64,000 nucleotides of DNA from Chloranthus sessilifolius. Its lineage: Eukaryota > Streptophyta > Magnoliopsida > Chloranthales > Chloranthaceae. The position numbers and the translations under genes were made by a program. The notes under the pieces were generated by a model. The model saw nothing but the letters and a program-made list of their open reading frames with translations. It was not told the DNA's origin and did no database searches. Numbering within the stretch: position 1 is the first letter of the stretch; each line of letters starts with the position of its first letter. Location of the stretch: NCBI GenBank assembly GCA_021018995.1, contig CM037588.1, forward strand, positions 85,657,765-85,721,764, written 5' to 3'. Shown here in pieces: positions 33,425-44,579 of the stretch.

Positions 33425-34771
33425 TTGAATGCTCCGGATGACTACAACTCCCCTTATAGCATTCAATTCCCTGATGTTCAAGGAAATTATGAGATAAAAA
33501 CTTCAATCATCCAGATACTGCCAGCTTTCCATGGGCTTAGCAAAGAAGACTCTTACAAGCATATTGATCAGTTCTTGGCTTTGTGCACCACTTTTAATAT
33601 CACTGGTTTGGGACCTGAGGCTACTAGGCTCAGACTCTTTCCCTTCTCCCTGAAGGATAGGGCCAGTACCTGGTTGGCCACTCTTCCCAACAATAGCATT
33701 GCTTCATGGAAAGACCTGCAGACCAGATTCCTAACCAAGTTCTTCCTTGAGACCAAAACTAGGCAGTTGAGGAATGAGATTCTTGCGTTTTCTCAATCCC
33801 CAATTGAAGATTTTAACCAGTCCTGGGATAGGTTTAAAGAGATGTTCAAACAATGCCCCCACCACAAGATCCCTGAGTGGCAGCTTGTACAAAGCTTCTA
33901 CAATGGGATTGATGAGAAAAATAGTGATATGGTTGATGCCTCTTGTGGTGGATCCTACATGCACAAGACTGCTGAGGAGGCATGGGAATTGTTTGAGGTG
34001 ATTAGTGAGAATGCTTTTCAAAAGCCACCCCTGGCAAGAACTAATCAGGAATCTGAGTCAAAGGTGGGGTCTGCTGCTGGATCCAAAGGAAAAATTTATG
34101 ATGTGTCTGGGAACGATGACCTACGGCTGCAGATGGCAAACCTCTCTATGAAGTTTGATAAATTGTTGACTGTGATGCAACCCAGAAGGGCTGCTCATGT
34201 GGCGGAGGCATGTCTCATATGCCAGTCCCCACAGCACACAGTGGAGGAATGTCCATCTGCAGGGCAATTTCCGGAATTAATGTTGGAACATGCTGCTGCT
34301 GCTCAGTCTTATGGTCAGCAACAATCTGGGGGCTACAACAGGCAGCCATATGGATACCAGCACCAAAATGCTGGTTACCAATGGAGAGACCACCCAAATC
34401 TGAGGTGGAAGCAAGATAACTACATGCAGCCCCAGCAGATGTTGGCTTTACCACAGAGGCCACAGCAGCAGTTCAATCAAGGGCATGCCCCAAGGTCTAC
34501 CTTCCAGCACCACCAGCAGCCCCATCAGCAGCAAAATCAGTTGGTTCTACCTCCTTCTCAACCAAGAAATACTTCTTTCGAGGACCAAGTCTTGGCTTCA
34601 TTGCAAAACTTGGGTTCCTTGGCTCAGACTGTGAACTCTCATGGTCAGAGCATCAAGAAGATGGAGGAGCAGATGGGACAACTGGCAAACACCCTAGCCA
34701 AAAGAGAAGAGGGAAGGTTGCCAAGTCAACCAGTGGTTAATCCCAAGGGCCAATTTTTGATTGGTGAATGA
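33425..34771 (+). CDS. gag of Athila-1
   Basis: An ORF of 448 residues encodes the Athila Gag core. Residues about 20-190 hold the capsid domain (FHGLSKEDSYKHIDQFLAL, LRLFPFSLKDRASTWLATLP, DFNQSWDRFKEMFKQCPHH, SFYNGIDEKN). A zinc knuckle CLICQSPQHTVEEC with C-x2-C-x4-H-x4-C spacing lies at residues 263-276. A Gln-rich stretch (about 290-390) and a short coiled coil (QTVNSHGQSIKKMEEQMGQL) follow. Gag forms virus-like particles and binds the element RNA. The true start may lie somewhat upstream, because Athila Gag proteins usually have a basic N-terminus; the Met at 33425 is simply the first in this frame. This ORF is the best-preserved gene in Athila-1 although no pol is recognised beside it, so it could have served particles supplied with pol in trans (inference). 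Confidence 0.9.
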   Translation: MNAPDDYNSPYSIQFPDVQGNYEIKTSIIQILPAFHGLSKEDSYKHIDQFLALCTTFNITGLGPEATRLRLFPFSLKDRASTWLATLPNNSIASWKDLQTRFLTKFFLETKTRQLRNEILAFSQSPIEDFNQSWDRFKEMFKQCPHHKIPEWQLVQSFYNGIDEKNSDMVDASCGGSYMHKTAEEAWELFEVISENAFQKPPLARTNQESESKVGSAAGSKGKIYDVSGNDDLRLQMANLSMKFDKLLTVMQPRRAAHVAEACLICQSPQHTVEECPSAGQFPELMLEHAAAAQSYGQQQSGGYNRQPYGYQHQNAGYQWRDHPNLRWKQDNYMQPQQMLALPQRPQQQFNQGHAPRSTFQHHQQPHQQQNQLVLPPSQPRNTSFEDQVLASLQNLGSLAQTVNSHGQSIKKMEEQMGQLANTLAKREEGRLPSQPVVNPKGQFLIGE

Positions 34772-35114
34772 TCCTCAGAACCTGGAGGGGATCTTTCATT
34801 GAATTGATGATAAGAACTGTGCATCGTTGTATATTATGTATTCTATAGATTGTTGGAATAGTTTGCAATCTTGTTGGAATTTGAGTTTAGTGCTTTAATG
34901 CCTACTTGGATACCAACTTCCCTTGTGTGATAATTTTAAGTGATTGAATGATGATTTGAATGCTTTGCGTGACGTGTGATTTTCTCGCCTGGAGAGTATA
35001 AGAATTGTGAATGCTTTATAGTGACTAGGGGTGTCCCTGGAAGTAAGTCTGTGAGAGAATCCACCCCTTTTGTAAGGGTCAAACAGCAGACTGGGGGGTG
35101 AGTGAATTCTGCCT

Positions 35115-35380
35115 CGATTAAGCCATCGCGGGGTTCTGCACAATGAGTTTGGTCTCATCTCGCGCAGTTCATAAGGTATTACTTTGTTGTGCTGTCGCGA
35201 GTTTCAAAGAACTGGGTGGGCTGCATCGCACAGTTTCAAGGAACATTTAATCTTGCGACCCATTCATTCCCAACCAGCGAACGGACATTTCTAAAGCGAG
35301 TCGAGCTTCGCAATATTTAATCCCACCCCACGCTGCTTTTTCCTTACTGCTTTCTCTTCCCTCTCTTACCAGCGAAACCC
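35115..35380. promoter_or_regulatory. TCGCG-motif cluster upstream of the Athila-1 extra ORF
   Basis: About eight motif copies (near 35115, 35157, 35190, 35226, 35254, 35274, 35297 and 35371), among them a 12-bp match to the LTR motif CTCGCGCAGTTC. The cluster ends about 230 bp before the ATG at 35612. Confidence 0.7.
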
Positions 35381-35532
35381 TAGCTTCCACTCCTCTCCAC
35401 CTCTCTCCCTTCACACCCTATCCCCAGATCACTGTTCAGTTCGAACTTCAGGATTTTTGTTCTTCAAGCTCCCCTTATTAGTTGCCCCCTGTTTGGAGCT
35501 CTGAAGATCCTTTGCGCGTTCCATTAAATAGA

Positions 35533-35551
35533 ACCCTAACTTTTAGGGTTA
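35533..35551. promoter_or_regulatory. Telobox inverted repeat before the extra ORF
   Basis: AACCCTAACTTTTAGGGTT has arms AACCCTAA and TTAGGGTT around a three-base loop. It lies about 60-80 bp upstream of the ATG at 35612, within a pyrimidine-rich leader. Confidence 0.55.
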
Positions 35552-35611
35552 GACTCAGCTCCTGGTTTTTCCTTTCAAATCTGTAACTCCACACTCACCA
35601 AGGAAATTGGG

Positions 35612-36432
35612 ATGGCTCCTAAAAGCGCACCTGTGAAGAGAGCCAGGGACAAGGCCACTGTGGAGCCTTCACCTAAGAAAGCCAAGTCCTCTACGGCTCT
35701 GCAAAAAGGGAAGGGGGTGGTACCGGAGCGGGCTGCACCAACATCTGATTACTCTACACCTTTTGAGTTCCTCCTTTCCATTCCCTTAGAGCCTGAAGCC
35801 ATTTTTGATATCTCCTTCTTTGAATCTGAGCCATTGTCAGCACCTACAATAGAGTTCTTGCGCAAGGCTGGTCTGCTCCCCTTGCTGCAAATGATTCCTG
35901 CCCTAGTCTACCCTAGGTTAGTGCAACTCTTCTACCAGCACCTTAGACTCAGACGTGACACACAAGGGCAACCAGGTCTCCATGCATTAGTTGACAACTT
36001 TGAGATGCTGTTTAACCCGGAGCTGATCGCTGAAGTCTTTGGCATCCCTGCCAGATTTGATCCCAAGTGCGGTTATGGTGCCCCTGTGAGTGCCCCCATT
36101 GACACAATTGCCCATGCCATTACCAGAGGCTTGAAGGCCACAGGGGACTCCATCAGAAGAAGAGATTTGGAGCCCAAACTGCTGTTCATTGATCAAGTTT
36201 TGAGGAAGAACATCTATTGCTCTGGCCATCAGCAAGAAAGGAGGACACCAATTGCTGACGCTCTGTATTCCTTCTCTCTGGGCCATGGATTCAATGCTGC
36301 CGGGCTGATCTTCGAGGCCATGAAATATTCAATGGTGAAGTTAGGGCTGCAAAAGAAGAGCCACACTCTCCCCTATGGAAGACTCATCACTAGACTACTC
36401 TTGAGGGGAGGATGCAAGATACCTATGGGGGA
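35612..36432 (+). pseudogene. Extra ORF of Athila-1 (PF20167-like), part left of the Athila-2 insertion
   Basis: The ORF starts MAPKSAPVKRARDK with a basic, Lys/Arg-rich N-terminus that looks like a nuclear localisation signal (KRARDK, PKKAKSS). It continues with a domain containing YPRLVQLFYQHL, FGIPARFDP, RRRDLEPKLLFIDQ, ERRTPIADALYSFSLGH and HTLPYGRLITRLLL. These fit the 'putative plant transposon protein' family (PF20167) and the ORF historically called env-like in Athila. No signal peptide or membrane segment is visible, so an envelope function is not supported by this sequence. Athila-2 is inserted at its 3' side, and the rest is described at 50707. Confidence 0.75.
36428..36432. repeat. 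Target site duplication of Athila-2 (left), GGGGA
   Basis: GGGGA directly before TGTTGTTTATTTC, repeated at 50702-50706 directly after the right LTR end ...CTCAACA. Confidence 0.92.
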
Positions 36433-38294
36433 TGTTGTTTATTTCTAAGTGTGCATGATTTATTTGTGTTTTGAAAACAGATTTGCAACTGCTAAGTATA
36501 CTGCATCTGGAGCATTAAAAGAGTAAAGAAATATCAGCACAAAGAGAAGTGAATTAGCCTGTAAGATCAGGGCCAATTGTAGCAAGTTTTAAATGTAAGT
36601 GAGTAAAAGATCGTCCACAGAGAATTTGTTTAAAATGCAAGATAAACCTTCAGATCTGAGCTACCAGATCTGGCCTCTTATCCTATCTACAAAGCACAAA
36701 AGATGGGAGGTTCAATTTGTCATGTTAACTAAATGATAAAAGTAAAAGTTAAACTAAATGATCCAGATCTGAGTTGGGGGAATTTTGATGTAAGCTTATA
36801 AAAATGAAGAAATAATATCTAACTTTGGTTTGGTCCTTGAAACACAATGAGAATGACTGCAGATCAAATGAGAGATGATCCAATCTCCATCTGGCTACAA
36901 GCACAGATGTAAGAGAAATAAATCTAACTCAAGGATTAGGTTTAGGCTTATGGCTATGGTCTGTCCACTTCAATAGCCACAGACCATCCAATAGTCTGTA
37001 ACCCTTAATTTAGAACAAGAAATATCACTACAAATGCTGTGAGAGATTAGGTTACAAACACTAATTCCCACAGGGTTAATGAATCAAGGGAAATTGCATG
37101 AAAAATAGTAAATCTAAAGGAGTCTAGTGCAATAAGGAGATCAGAGGAAACCCTTAACACGAATCCAATTGAGAATGTACAGTTTACAGCAACCTTTTCA
37201 AATTCACCATTACAATTACAAAGCACAGCTTAAACAGCTCTCAGATTTGTAGTCTTGAATACAATTCTCTTTTGAATTACAGAGGTATGTCCCAGCTCTC
37301 AATTGCAAGTAAAAGTTAGGCTATTACAGGGGTTTCAGACAAACTAGCTGATTTGGAAATGGGGGAATAGGAATGAAACTCAAAATCTGGATGCCCAAAT
37401 TGGGCAAATGGTTCATCTATTTATAGTTTTCACCAGGTCTAGCTCAGATGCGTATCGACCAATCAGAAGTTCTCAGATCTGTATCAACCAATGGTAGTCG
37501 AGCACAAGGATCTAGATCTATTCTGGCCAATCAGAATTGCTCGATCTGGTTCAGCCAATCAGGCGACATAAGCATCAATTCTGTTATGCAATTTGAGAAT
37601 CTGTTAGAGCTTCTAGAAGTTCCTGCCAAGTGATTTCATCTTCGGGTGCTCACATGGGGTGGAATATGCCTTCGCTTCGTGCTTAGAATCTTCTGGAATG
37701 TCCCTAGGTTATTAAATGCATTGGGATGCATGAAAAAGATTACCGAATTACCCTTGCAAAAGCTAGGAGTCTCCAGAATACCATTTCGCATAGTTTAGGG
37801 AACTTTTTGCAAGGTACTGTGATTCCTGAAGCTCTTTTCGCAAAGTTCAGGTTCTGTTCGCAAAGAGTTCTCTTCTTTTCGAATAGGTCAATCATCCTTT
37901 CGAAGAGTTCAGGTTCTTTTCGAAAACTAAGCCTGGAGCTTTTAGTTCTTTTCGCAGAGTTCAGGTTCTTTTCGAAGTGTTCATATTCTTTTCGAAAAGC
38001 ACTCTGTAGTGCATTATTCTGTTCGAATTGCTCCACATTTCTTTTCTGGGTTGAGACCAGGTCTTTGCCTCTTCAGTTTAGGCATTTTGACAGCTAGTGA
38101 GGTTGTCCCTTCTCTTTCTTCCTTTGGATTGACATGGATTATCCTCTTTTTGGCACTTTTAGGCTGCTTTCATGGTTAAGCCTGTCTTTATTGTTAGCTG
38201 TAACACAAGCACTTAAAACACTTATTTAGTTCTCTCAAGGGTCTATCAAGGCCTATGTTAAAGGGTGGAGAATGGTATTTTCTGGTTCTCAACA
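36433..38294 (-). repeat. 3' LTR of Athila-2 (about 1.86 kb)
   Basis: Plus-strand ends are TGTTGTTTATTTC and ...GGTTCTCAACA. It is nearly identical to 48836-50701 and holds the TTCGAA/TTCGCAAAG motif array at about 37790-38035. Confidence 0.94.
37790..38035. promoter_or_regulatory. TTCGAA/TTCGCAAAG motif array in the Athila-2 LTR (left)
   Basis: About ten copies of TTCGAA, TTTTCGAAAAG and TTTTCGCAAAGTTCAGG-type motifs are spaced 20-40 bp apart. The right LTR array is at about 50200-50440. The same motif is dense at 42741-43075, upstream of the extra ORF of this element. Confidence 0.8.
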
Positions 38295-38309
38295 CACCCC
38301 CAAACCTAA
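38295..38309 (-). other. Polypurine tract of Athila-2
   Basis: On the minus strand it reads TTAGGTTTGGGGGTG, directly before the 3' LTR. The same tract precedes the 3' LTR of Athila-1. Confidence 0.9.
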
Positions 38310-39999
38310 GCTTTGCTAGTCCCTTAGCAAAGTGAAAATTAAAAACAAAATAAAAAAAAACCTTTTTTGTAGGGAACACAGCTGCATTTAGCATATACAA
38401 CAAGCCTTTTAAACCCCTAGGTGATCCCTAGTGGAGGAGTGAAGTCTCCTGAGGGTTTTCAGTGAAGGTACCCACAAACTTCTCCAATAAATCAGTTAAG
38501 ATCAATGCAGTTCTATTAAAGCAAACTTTCATCCAATCAGATTATTCACACCTGCATCAGTCAGGCTGTAAGAAGATTTTCAAGAAAACATCAGTTCAAA
38601 ACTAAAATTCTGCTGTAATTCCTTTTACCATTCACTCAATTTGTGTCAAAAAGTTATTTACAAGAAAAATTAATGAACAGCTTGCCTTCTATTTGAGAAT
38701 CCAGTTTTGATGTTACCCCAGATATGTCAATTTCAAACCCAACTCTCACCAGGTTTTCACTCAATGTGTAAGTAAGAGGGTTGTACTATTTCACACGGCT
38801 CAAGAGCAGTTACAGCCCACAAATAGGACTGTAAGCATGAGCATAGGCATTGCTTTTTAGTTCTGAATTCACTGCTCTCCATGTGATTACACAAATCCTT
38901 ATCTCCATGTGATAGCTCAATCCATCATTGATCAGTAAGGACATTAACTTGGGTTGTACTGTGGCTTATGGGTGAAATTTATCAAGAATAAAGGGGTGGA
39001 ATGGAGTTCAAAATTGAGAAGTCAGTCAAGGTAAGGAGGTGGTATGGACACCTTCTTTATTTCAGCACAATTTCATCTTCTTCTTTGAATTTTCAGAGCC
39101 GAAGTGGCCATCTTTTTCTCTTTCTTTTTCATACTTCCAATGAAATGACTTCTCCCCCTTTTTTTTTTTTCTTTTTCAAAGCAACATTGACTGGAATGCC
39201 ACATTTCTTTTGCTGATACATCATTGCCTTCAATTATTTTTCCTTTTACCAAACTGATACCCAACTCTCCTTTCTTCAGCTTCCTTTCCTTTACCTTCTG
39301 AATTCTCAAAGTGAGGGTTTGGCTAAATGAGGTTGATGAGGTTTCAAAGAAATCTTGGATTTATAAAGCTCAAATGGTGTGTATCAAGGGCAGTTTTAAA
39401 AGGTGGGGATTTTTGAAGTTCAAACTGTTCCAAAGGAGGCCTTACATTATGTCTTTAATATCATGATTGCTGTCAAATTATTTCAATTTGGATATGTGTA
39501 ACTTCTAATGAAAGTAAGCAGGTTCAATCAGTCCCTAGAGCAGAAAAAATTTCCAATTCATAGCTCCAAAGAATACATTTCAGGCCCAAATCTCACTGGG
39601 TGTGGTTTTCTATCAGATTCTTGAGGTATATCATCACTGGTTTCTCTCTTTTTAGGTTTACTAAAACATCAATTTTCTTTTGGAAATTTTCTGACATTCA
39701 CTTCATGAAAGTATTAGAATTACACTAGAAATTAATTTCAAAAAGTTTTTACTTTCTCATTTTTCAAAACAACAGGTGTGAAATTACTTCATTTTTCAAA
39801 AATTCCACTGATCATAAGCTGCATTGATGTTAACTCAATTATTGACATTTCTGCCACACCCCCAAACCTAAGGTGAGCAGGGTCCGCACTGGTCCAAAGC
39901 ACAGAAAAGAAACAATCAAGCAGGAATCATAATGACAAGAAGAAAGAGCAGAAATGCCCAGTAATTACACAAGAAAAATCAGAATTTTATATTACAAAC
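38310..39999 (-). other. 3' untranslated region of Athila-2
   Basis: About 1.7 kb without a supported gene. Parts match the 3' region of Athila-1 (53597-55430), for instance the block near 38420-38490 against 55250-55325. A second polypurine-tract copy lies at 39855-39872. Confidence 0.65.
39855..39872 (-). other. Internal second polypurine tract, Athila-2
   Basis: On the minus strand it reads CTTAGGTTTGGGGGTGTG, a near copy of the LTR-adjacent tract, about 1.56 kb upstream of the 3' LTR and just after the extra ORF. Athila-1 has one in the same place (53801-53820). Confidence 0.65.
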
Positions 40000-42514
40000 T
40001 CATAACACAGATAAGTAGAATGTGATCCAATAACTGGGGTCAAAATCTGTATCATAAGTTGGTTCAATGGGATCGGAATGAGTCCTTTGAGTAAGAACTA
40101 GAATCAGTATTGGAGTCTGAACTCGATTTAGCCTTCTCCTGGATTGTGTTTTGCAGCTCAGTGTATTCCTCTGATTTGATGTTTTTGGTGAGGCCAATGT
40201 ACTTTCCAAGTCTAGTAGTCCTCAGTTTTTCTTGGTCAAGCTGTGCTTGCAACATGGTCACCTTGTGCTGCTCACTCCTAACCATCTGAAAAGTTTGACC
40301 CAGCAGGTCCTTCATTTTCTCTCTCAAATTTCATGAATAACTCCAATTTCCGAATCTGGTTTTCATAAGGGGTTCTAATGTAAGCTTGCAAATCAACTAA
40401 CCCCTTGAGGACATCTCGACAGATATATGGATTTTCTTCCATGGCCCTTTGGAGAGCGGCAAATCTGGGAATGGGAATGGAATGGTAGGGGACCAAAGGT
40501 ATCCCAGCTGTGGGAGTGGGAGAAGAGGGGTTCAGGGTCGGTCTGATTGGCTTGATCAGAGAAAGTGAGGAGAGGTGAAGGGGACTCAACCAAAGCTACC
40601 TCAGGTTCAGTTTGGGTAGCATGGGCAGTTGTGGTGAGGGTGGGCAGATCAACCAATACTACCTCAGGTTCAGTTTGTGTAGCTTGGTCATCAACAATGG
40701 TCTGATGGCTAAGGTAGTTGTGTGGGATGTGGAGGCTAAGGTTTGGAGAAGGTCATTAAATCCTGGGCTGATTATACTGTGTTGATCTCTGTAGTTGGGC
40801 TTGGATGGATTGGAGAAAGGTAAGTATTTGGCTAATTGATCTGTGTGTGGGTGAGGTATGCATAGCTGAAGTGGATGGTGGAGGTGCAATGGGTGAAATG
40901 GTCAGAAGGAGAAGTAGCCAAGTGAGTGAAATGAGGAGGGTCAGGTATAGGGACAGATTCAAGCCCAACGTTTTCAAAAATAGACCCCATCAATGATGAA
41001 TAAGCCTTTATAGTGAAAGGCTCAGGTTCAGGGGTATGGGATACTTCAGGTGTGTGGGCTGAAGGAGCAGGTGAACTTGAGAGGCTTTGGAGAAGAGGAG
41101 TGCGAGGAGATTGTTCAATAAAATCTGTGGCCAGGTCTTGGGCATTGGTGGGAGAAATTGGTGGTGTGAGTATGGCTGGAGTGGTTGGTGTAGAGGGGGA
41201 ATCTACAATTGGGATAATGGTGGGTATGGGAGATGGGACTGCTGGAATAGGTGAAGTGGCAGGAGCTGGACTAGGTGAGGAGGGTAAAATGACAACTTCT
41301 TCAAGAATGGGTGCAGCTGAAGAGCTGGTCACCACAGGAAGGACAACTTCTTCAAGAATGGGTGCAACTAAAGAGCTAGTCACCCTGTGGTCCGCAAAGG
41401 TGTTCTAAGGGAGCTGCAGGGGCAGGTTCATGTATGGCAGATCCACTAACAGCTGCAGATGCAGGCTCAGTAGCAATTGCAGGTGCAGGCTCACCTTCCT
41501 CTCTCATTCTTTTCAGCATTGCTTGGCTTGTAGTCCAAGCCTTTTTCCTAAAAGTATGAGGAGCTATGACTTCAAATGGCTCCTGGTCATCAATGTCAAA
41601 CTTAGCTCTTAGTAGGGCTGTGATCAGTCTACCAAATGGGATTCCAGCTAATTTCTGCTCCCTTTTCAACTTGGCACTAATATCAGCCATTGCTTCAAAA
41701 ATTAACATAGGGGCATTGAAAAATTGCCCCTTAGAAAAATGAAAGAGAGCCTCTAAAATTGGTGTCCTCCTTTCTTGGCTGTGCCCGGTGACATAAAAAC
41801 TTCCCCTCAAAATTCAATCCATCAATAAAAATTGAGGTGCTAGGTCTCTCCTCATTATGGACTGTCCAGTTCCAACAATCCCTTGGGTTAAATGTGCAGC
41901 CATTTCTCTGAAAGAGGCTGCTTCTGGTGTAGCCAATGGACCAGAAGGATCATATTGAAAAGGTATCCCCAAAGCATTCCCAATGTCTTCATATGTGACA
42001 GTTAGATCACAATCATCAATAAAGATAACAAGAGTAGGGACATCAACATCTTTTTCTGTCACTTTTACCAGGTTTTGGTACCATAATTTCACCATTCGCG
42101 GATAAATTTTCTCTGGCAGAGGGGTAAGGATATTGCTCAGTGAGGCATCCCTAATGTATCTTAAAGATAGCTGACAGTCAGGTTTGTTGACGAAAAAAGT
42201 TTCATCCACGATAAGCTCAGGAATTGGCTTCTGAGCTTCAATGAATGGATTTGGCAGTACCAAATGCATAGCGAGAGGAAGCTCGTGGACTAGCAATGCA
42301 GGATGGGTTCCTCAGGTCTAACTTTCTTCCCTTTCTCAATCCTATCAGCTCTATCCATTGATAGTTTTCTATTGGCTGAAGCTTTGGTTTTTCCTTTTGG
42401 GGTTGGTTTGCTAATTTTCTTAGCAAAAGATTTTGGGAACATGGTAGCCAGTGATTTTTCAGCTTTCCCCATTCTAAAGTTGTGTATAAAAATGCCCACA
42501 ACAAATGCTGACAC
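40000..42514 (-). pseudogene. Extra ORF (PF20167-like, formerly env-like) of Athila-2
   Basis: The minus strand encodes a Lys-rich start (KKISKPTPKGKTKASANRK, likely nuclear signal), then the domain with EKIYPRMVKLWYQNLVKV, YEDIGNALGIPFQYDP, GQSIMRRDLAPQFLLMD, ERRTPILEALFHFSKGQFF and IPFGRLITALLRAKFD. These are the same motifs as in Athila-1. A long Pro/Ser/Thr-rich stretch (about 40660-41380) and a charged, possibly coiled-coil end (about 40060-40440) follow. No membrane segment is seen. The gene lies after integrase and is broken in a few places. Its presence in two diverged Athila families argues that it was maintained by selection. Confidence 0.75.
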
Positions 42515-42740
42515 AAAATCGAACTTTGCAAATGATAAACAGAGGAAATGCGCAAAAAAATATCAAAATCTAGGGTTTTGGTTGAACGTGTTGCTTGCTC
42601 GCTGAAATCCACCAGACCAGAAGTTAAAATCCCTCTCTTCAAGCTCAAATGATCGAACAAATGTGACGAAAAGTGAGGCTGAATTCTAAAATCACGCAAG
42701 GAAAGAAAGAAATGGGGTTTCTGTGGAACAGGACGTTCTC

Positions 42741-43075
42741 AGAAAGCTTTCGAATATGAAACCCTTACTTCGAAAGGGTTTAAATATGCTCAAAGTTATT
42801 TTCGCAAAGTCATTGTTAAGTTTTCGAAAAGTTCCAAAACAGTCCTTTTTTCAACAGAGAATGGCATCAGTACTATTCGAAAAGCTTATAGCTTCAGAAA
42901 CAACTTTTCGAAAAGCAAATGGCTTCAGAAACAACTATTCGAAAAGCAAATCATTGCTTTCAAGCAGTTCGTTACAAATCCAGATCCTTTTCGAAAAGTT
43001 AATTGAACTTTGCGAAAAGACAATTTTTACTTTGCGAATTAATTTTTCACATATTTAAACTTCTCGAAAAGAGAA
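42741..43075. promoter_or_regulatory. TTCGAA-motif cluster between integrase and extra ORF of Athila-2
   Basis: About a dozen TTCGAA, TTCGAAAAG or TTCGCAAAG motifs, many preceded by CTTTT or followed by AAGTT, lie between the end of integrase (43273) and the start of the extra ORF. They match the motif of the LTR array. The stretch 42515-43272 holds no gene. Confidence 0.78.
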
Positions 43076-43272
43076 CAAACATGAATAAAAACAGAGAAAT
43101 AGAAAACTATGCAAAAACTATAGAACAAAAACATATTGTACAGTTGTATACCATCAGGTTTGGGGAGGTTCTTGATGATAGATGGGTAGCACAGGCTCCT
43201 GGGTATTTTCAATGCATGGTTTGAGCCTCGACCATTTACTTTCAAGATTCTTCCATTACTTGGGTCTAAATG

Positions 43273-44556
43273 TCAATGTACGAAGGAGCCTGCATGAATG
43301 ACAGTATATGGCCCTTCCCATCTGGATCTCAGCTTTTCAGGAAAAAACTTAAGTTTTGAGTTAAATAGCCATACCTTAGAGCCAGCTGTGAACTCTTTTC
43401 TCAACAAATTTTTATCATGGAAGGCTTTGACTTTCTCTTTGTAAGATCTTGAATTGGTGTATGCATCCATTCTCAGCTCCTCCAACTCAGCAAGTTGCAG
43501 TTTCCTGTGATTACCACCAGTAGTCAGATCCATGTTCAATGTTTTAATAGCCCAAAAGGCTTTATATTCTAACTCCACTGGTAAATGGCATGCTTTGCCA
43601 TAGACCAACCTGAATGGGGACATGCCAATTGGGGTTTTATAGGCTATCCTATATGCCCACAATGCATCATTCAGCTTAAAGGACCAATCCTTTCTGTCCT
43701 GCTTCACAGTCTTTTCCAGTATATGTTTGATTTCTCTATTGGAAATCTCCACTTGTCCATTGGATTGTGGATGATATGGAGTAGCTTCTCTATGAGTCAC
43801 AGAGTATTTTTTCAATAATGTTTCAAAATGTTTATTACAAAAATGGCTTCCCCCATCACTGATAATAGCTCTGGGAAAACCAAACCTGGAAAAAATGTGA
43901 TCCTTTAAAAATTTCAGAACTACTCTGTGATCATTGGTTTTAGTGGCTGTGGCTTCAACCCATTTGGATACATAATCCACAGCTACTAAAATGAAATTAC
44001 ACCCATTGGAAGGAGGAAAGGGACCCATGAAGTCTATCCCCCAAATATCAAACAATTCAACTACCAAAATGGGTTGTAAAGGCATTGAGTTTCTCTTGGA
44101 AATGCTGCCCAATTTCTGGAAGTTCTGGCAAGACTTACAGTGCTGCAGAGCATCTTTGAAAAGTGTAGGCCAATAAAATCCACACTGCAAAACCTTTGCA
44201 GCAGTTTTGTTTCCACTAAAATGACCTCCACAGGCCTGTTCATGACACATAGAAAGTATGCTATGAAATTCTTCTTCAGGGACACATCTTCTTATTATTT
44301 GGTCTGCACAACTCTTAAACAGATAAGGATCTTCCCAAATAAAATGTTTAACCTTTGAGAAGAAAAGATCTTTATCCATTTTATTCCAATGTTGAGGAAT
44401 TCTTCCAGTAGCCAAAAAGTTGACTATGTTTACAAACCAAGGGGTGTGTATGCTAATAGCAAAAAGTTGCTCATCAGGGAAAGATTCATTGATGGGCAGC
44501 CTGTCAATCTCAGCAGTTAAAATTCTAGACAGGTGATCAGCCACCACATTCTCCAC
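43273..44556 (-). CDS. Integrase of Athila-2
   Basis: One uninterrupted reading of 427 residues. The zinc-binding part has H105, H112, C140 and C143 ([14 protein letters not shown] ... HCKSCQNF). The catalytic triad is D175 (WGIDFMGPF), D234 ([10 protein letters not shown]) and E270 ([10 protein letters not shown]), with 35 residues between the last two as in retroviral integrases. The C-terminal module has [12 protein letters not shown] near residue 410, the GPY/F motif. Integrase joins the cDNA ends to target DNA in the nucleus and made the 5-bp GGGGA duplication type seen here. The Met used is only the first in frame, since in the element this domain is cut from a Gag-Pol precursor. It is the best-preserved enzyme domain in the window. 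Confidence 0.93.
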   Translation of the reverse strand: MENVVADHLSRILTAEIDRLPINESFPDEQLFAISIHTPWFVNIVNFLATGRIPQHWNKMDKDLFFSKVKHFIWEDPYLFKSCADQIIRRCVPEEEFHSILSMCHEQACGGHFSGNKTAAKVLQCGFYWPTLFKDALQHCKSCQNFQKLGSISKRNSMPLQPILVVELFDIWGIDFMGPFPPSNGCNFILVAVDYVSKWVEATATKTNDHRVVLKFLKDHIFSRFGFPRAIISDGGSHFCNKHFETLLKKYSVTHREATPYHPQSNGQVEISNREIKHILEKTVKQDRKDWSFKLNDALWAYRIAYKTPIGMSPFRLVYGKACHLPVELEYKAFWAIKTLNMDLTTGGNHRKLQLAELEELRMDAYTNSRSYKEKVKAFHDKNLLRKEFTAGSKVWLFNSKLKFFPEKLRSRWEGPYTVIHAGSFVH

Positions 44557-44579
44557 ACCCTTTTTATCTTTGATTTGTA

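Larger units (their letters stand above)
34772..35611 (+). other. Spacer between gag and extra ORF of Athila-1
   Basis: No pol domain is recognised here. The right part (35115-35380) has several TCGCG motifs like those of the LTR, including CTCGCGCAGTTC near 35158, and a telobox hairpin lies near 35533. The stretch therefore looks like a promoter or leader for the extra ORF. Confidence 0.6.

Noticed and set aside
35612-36432. Retroviral envelope gene
   Set aside because: No signal peptide, cleavage site or membrane segment is visible. The motifs fit PF20167 and the N-terminus is nuclear-signal-like.
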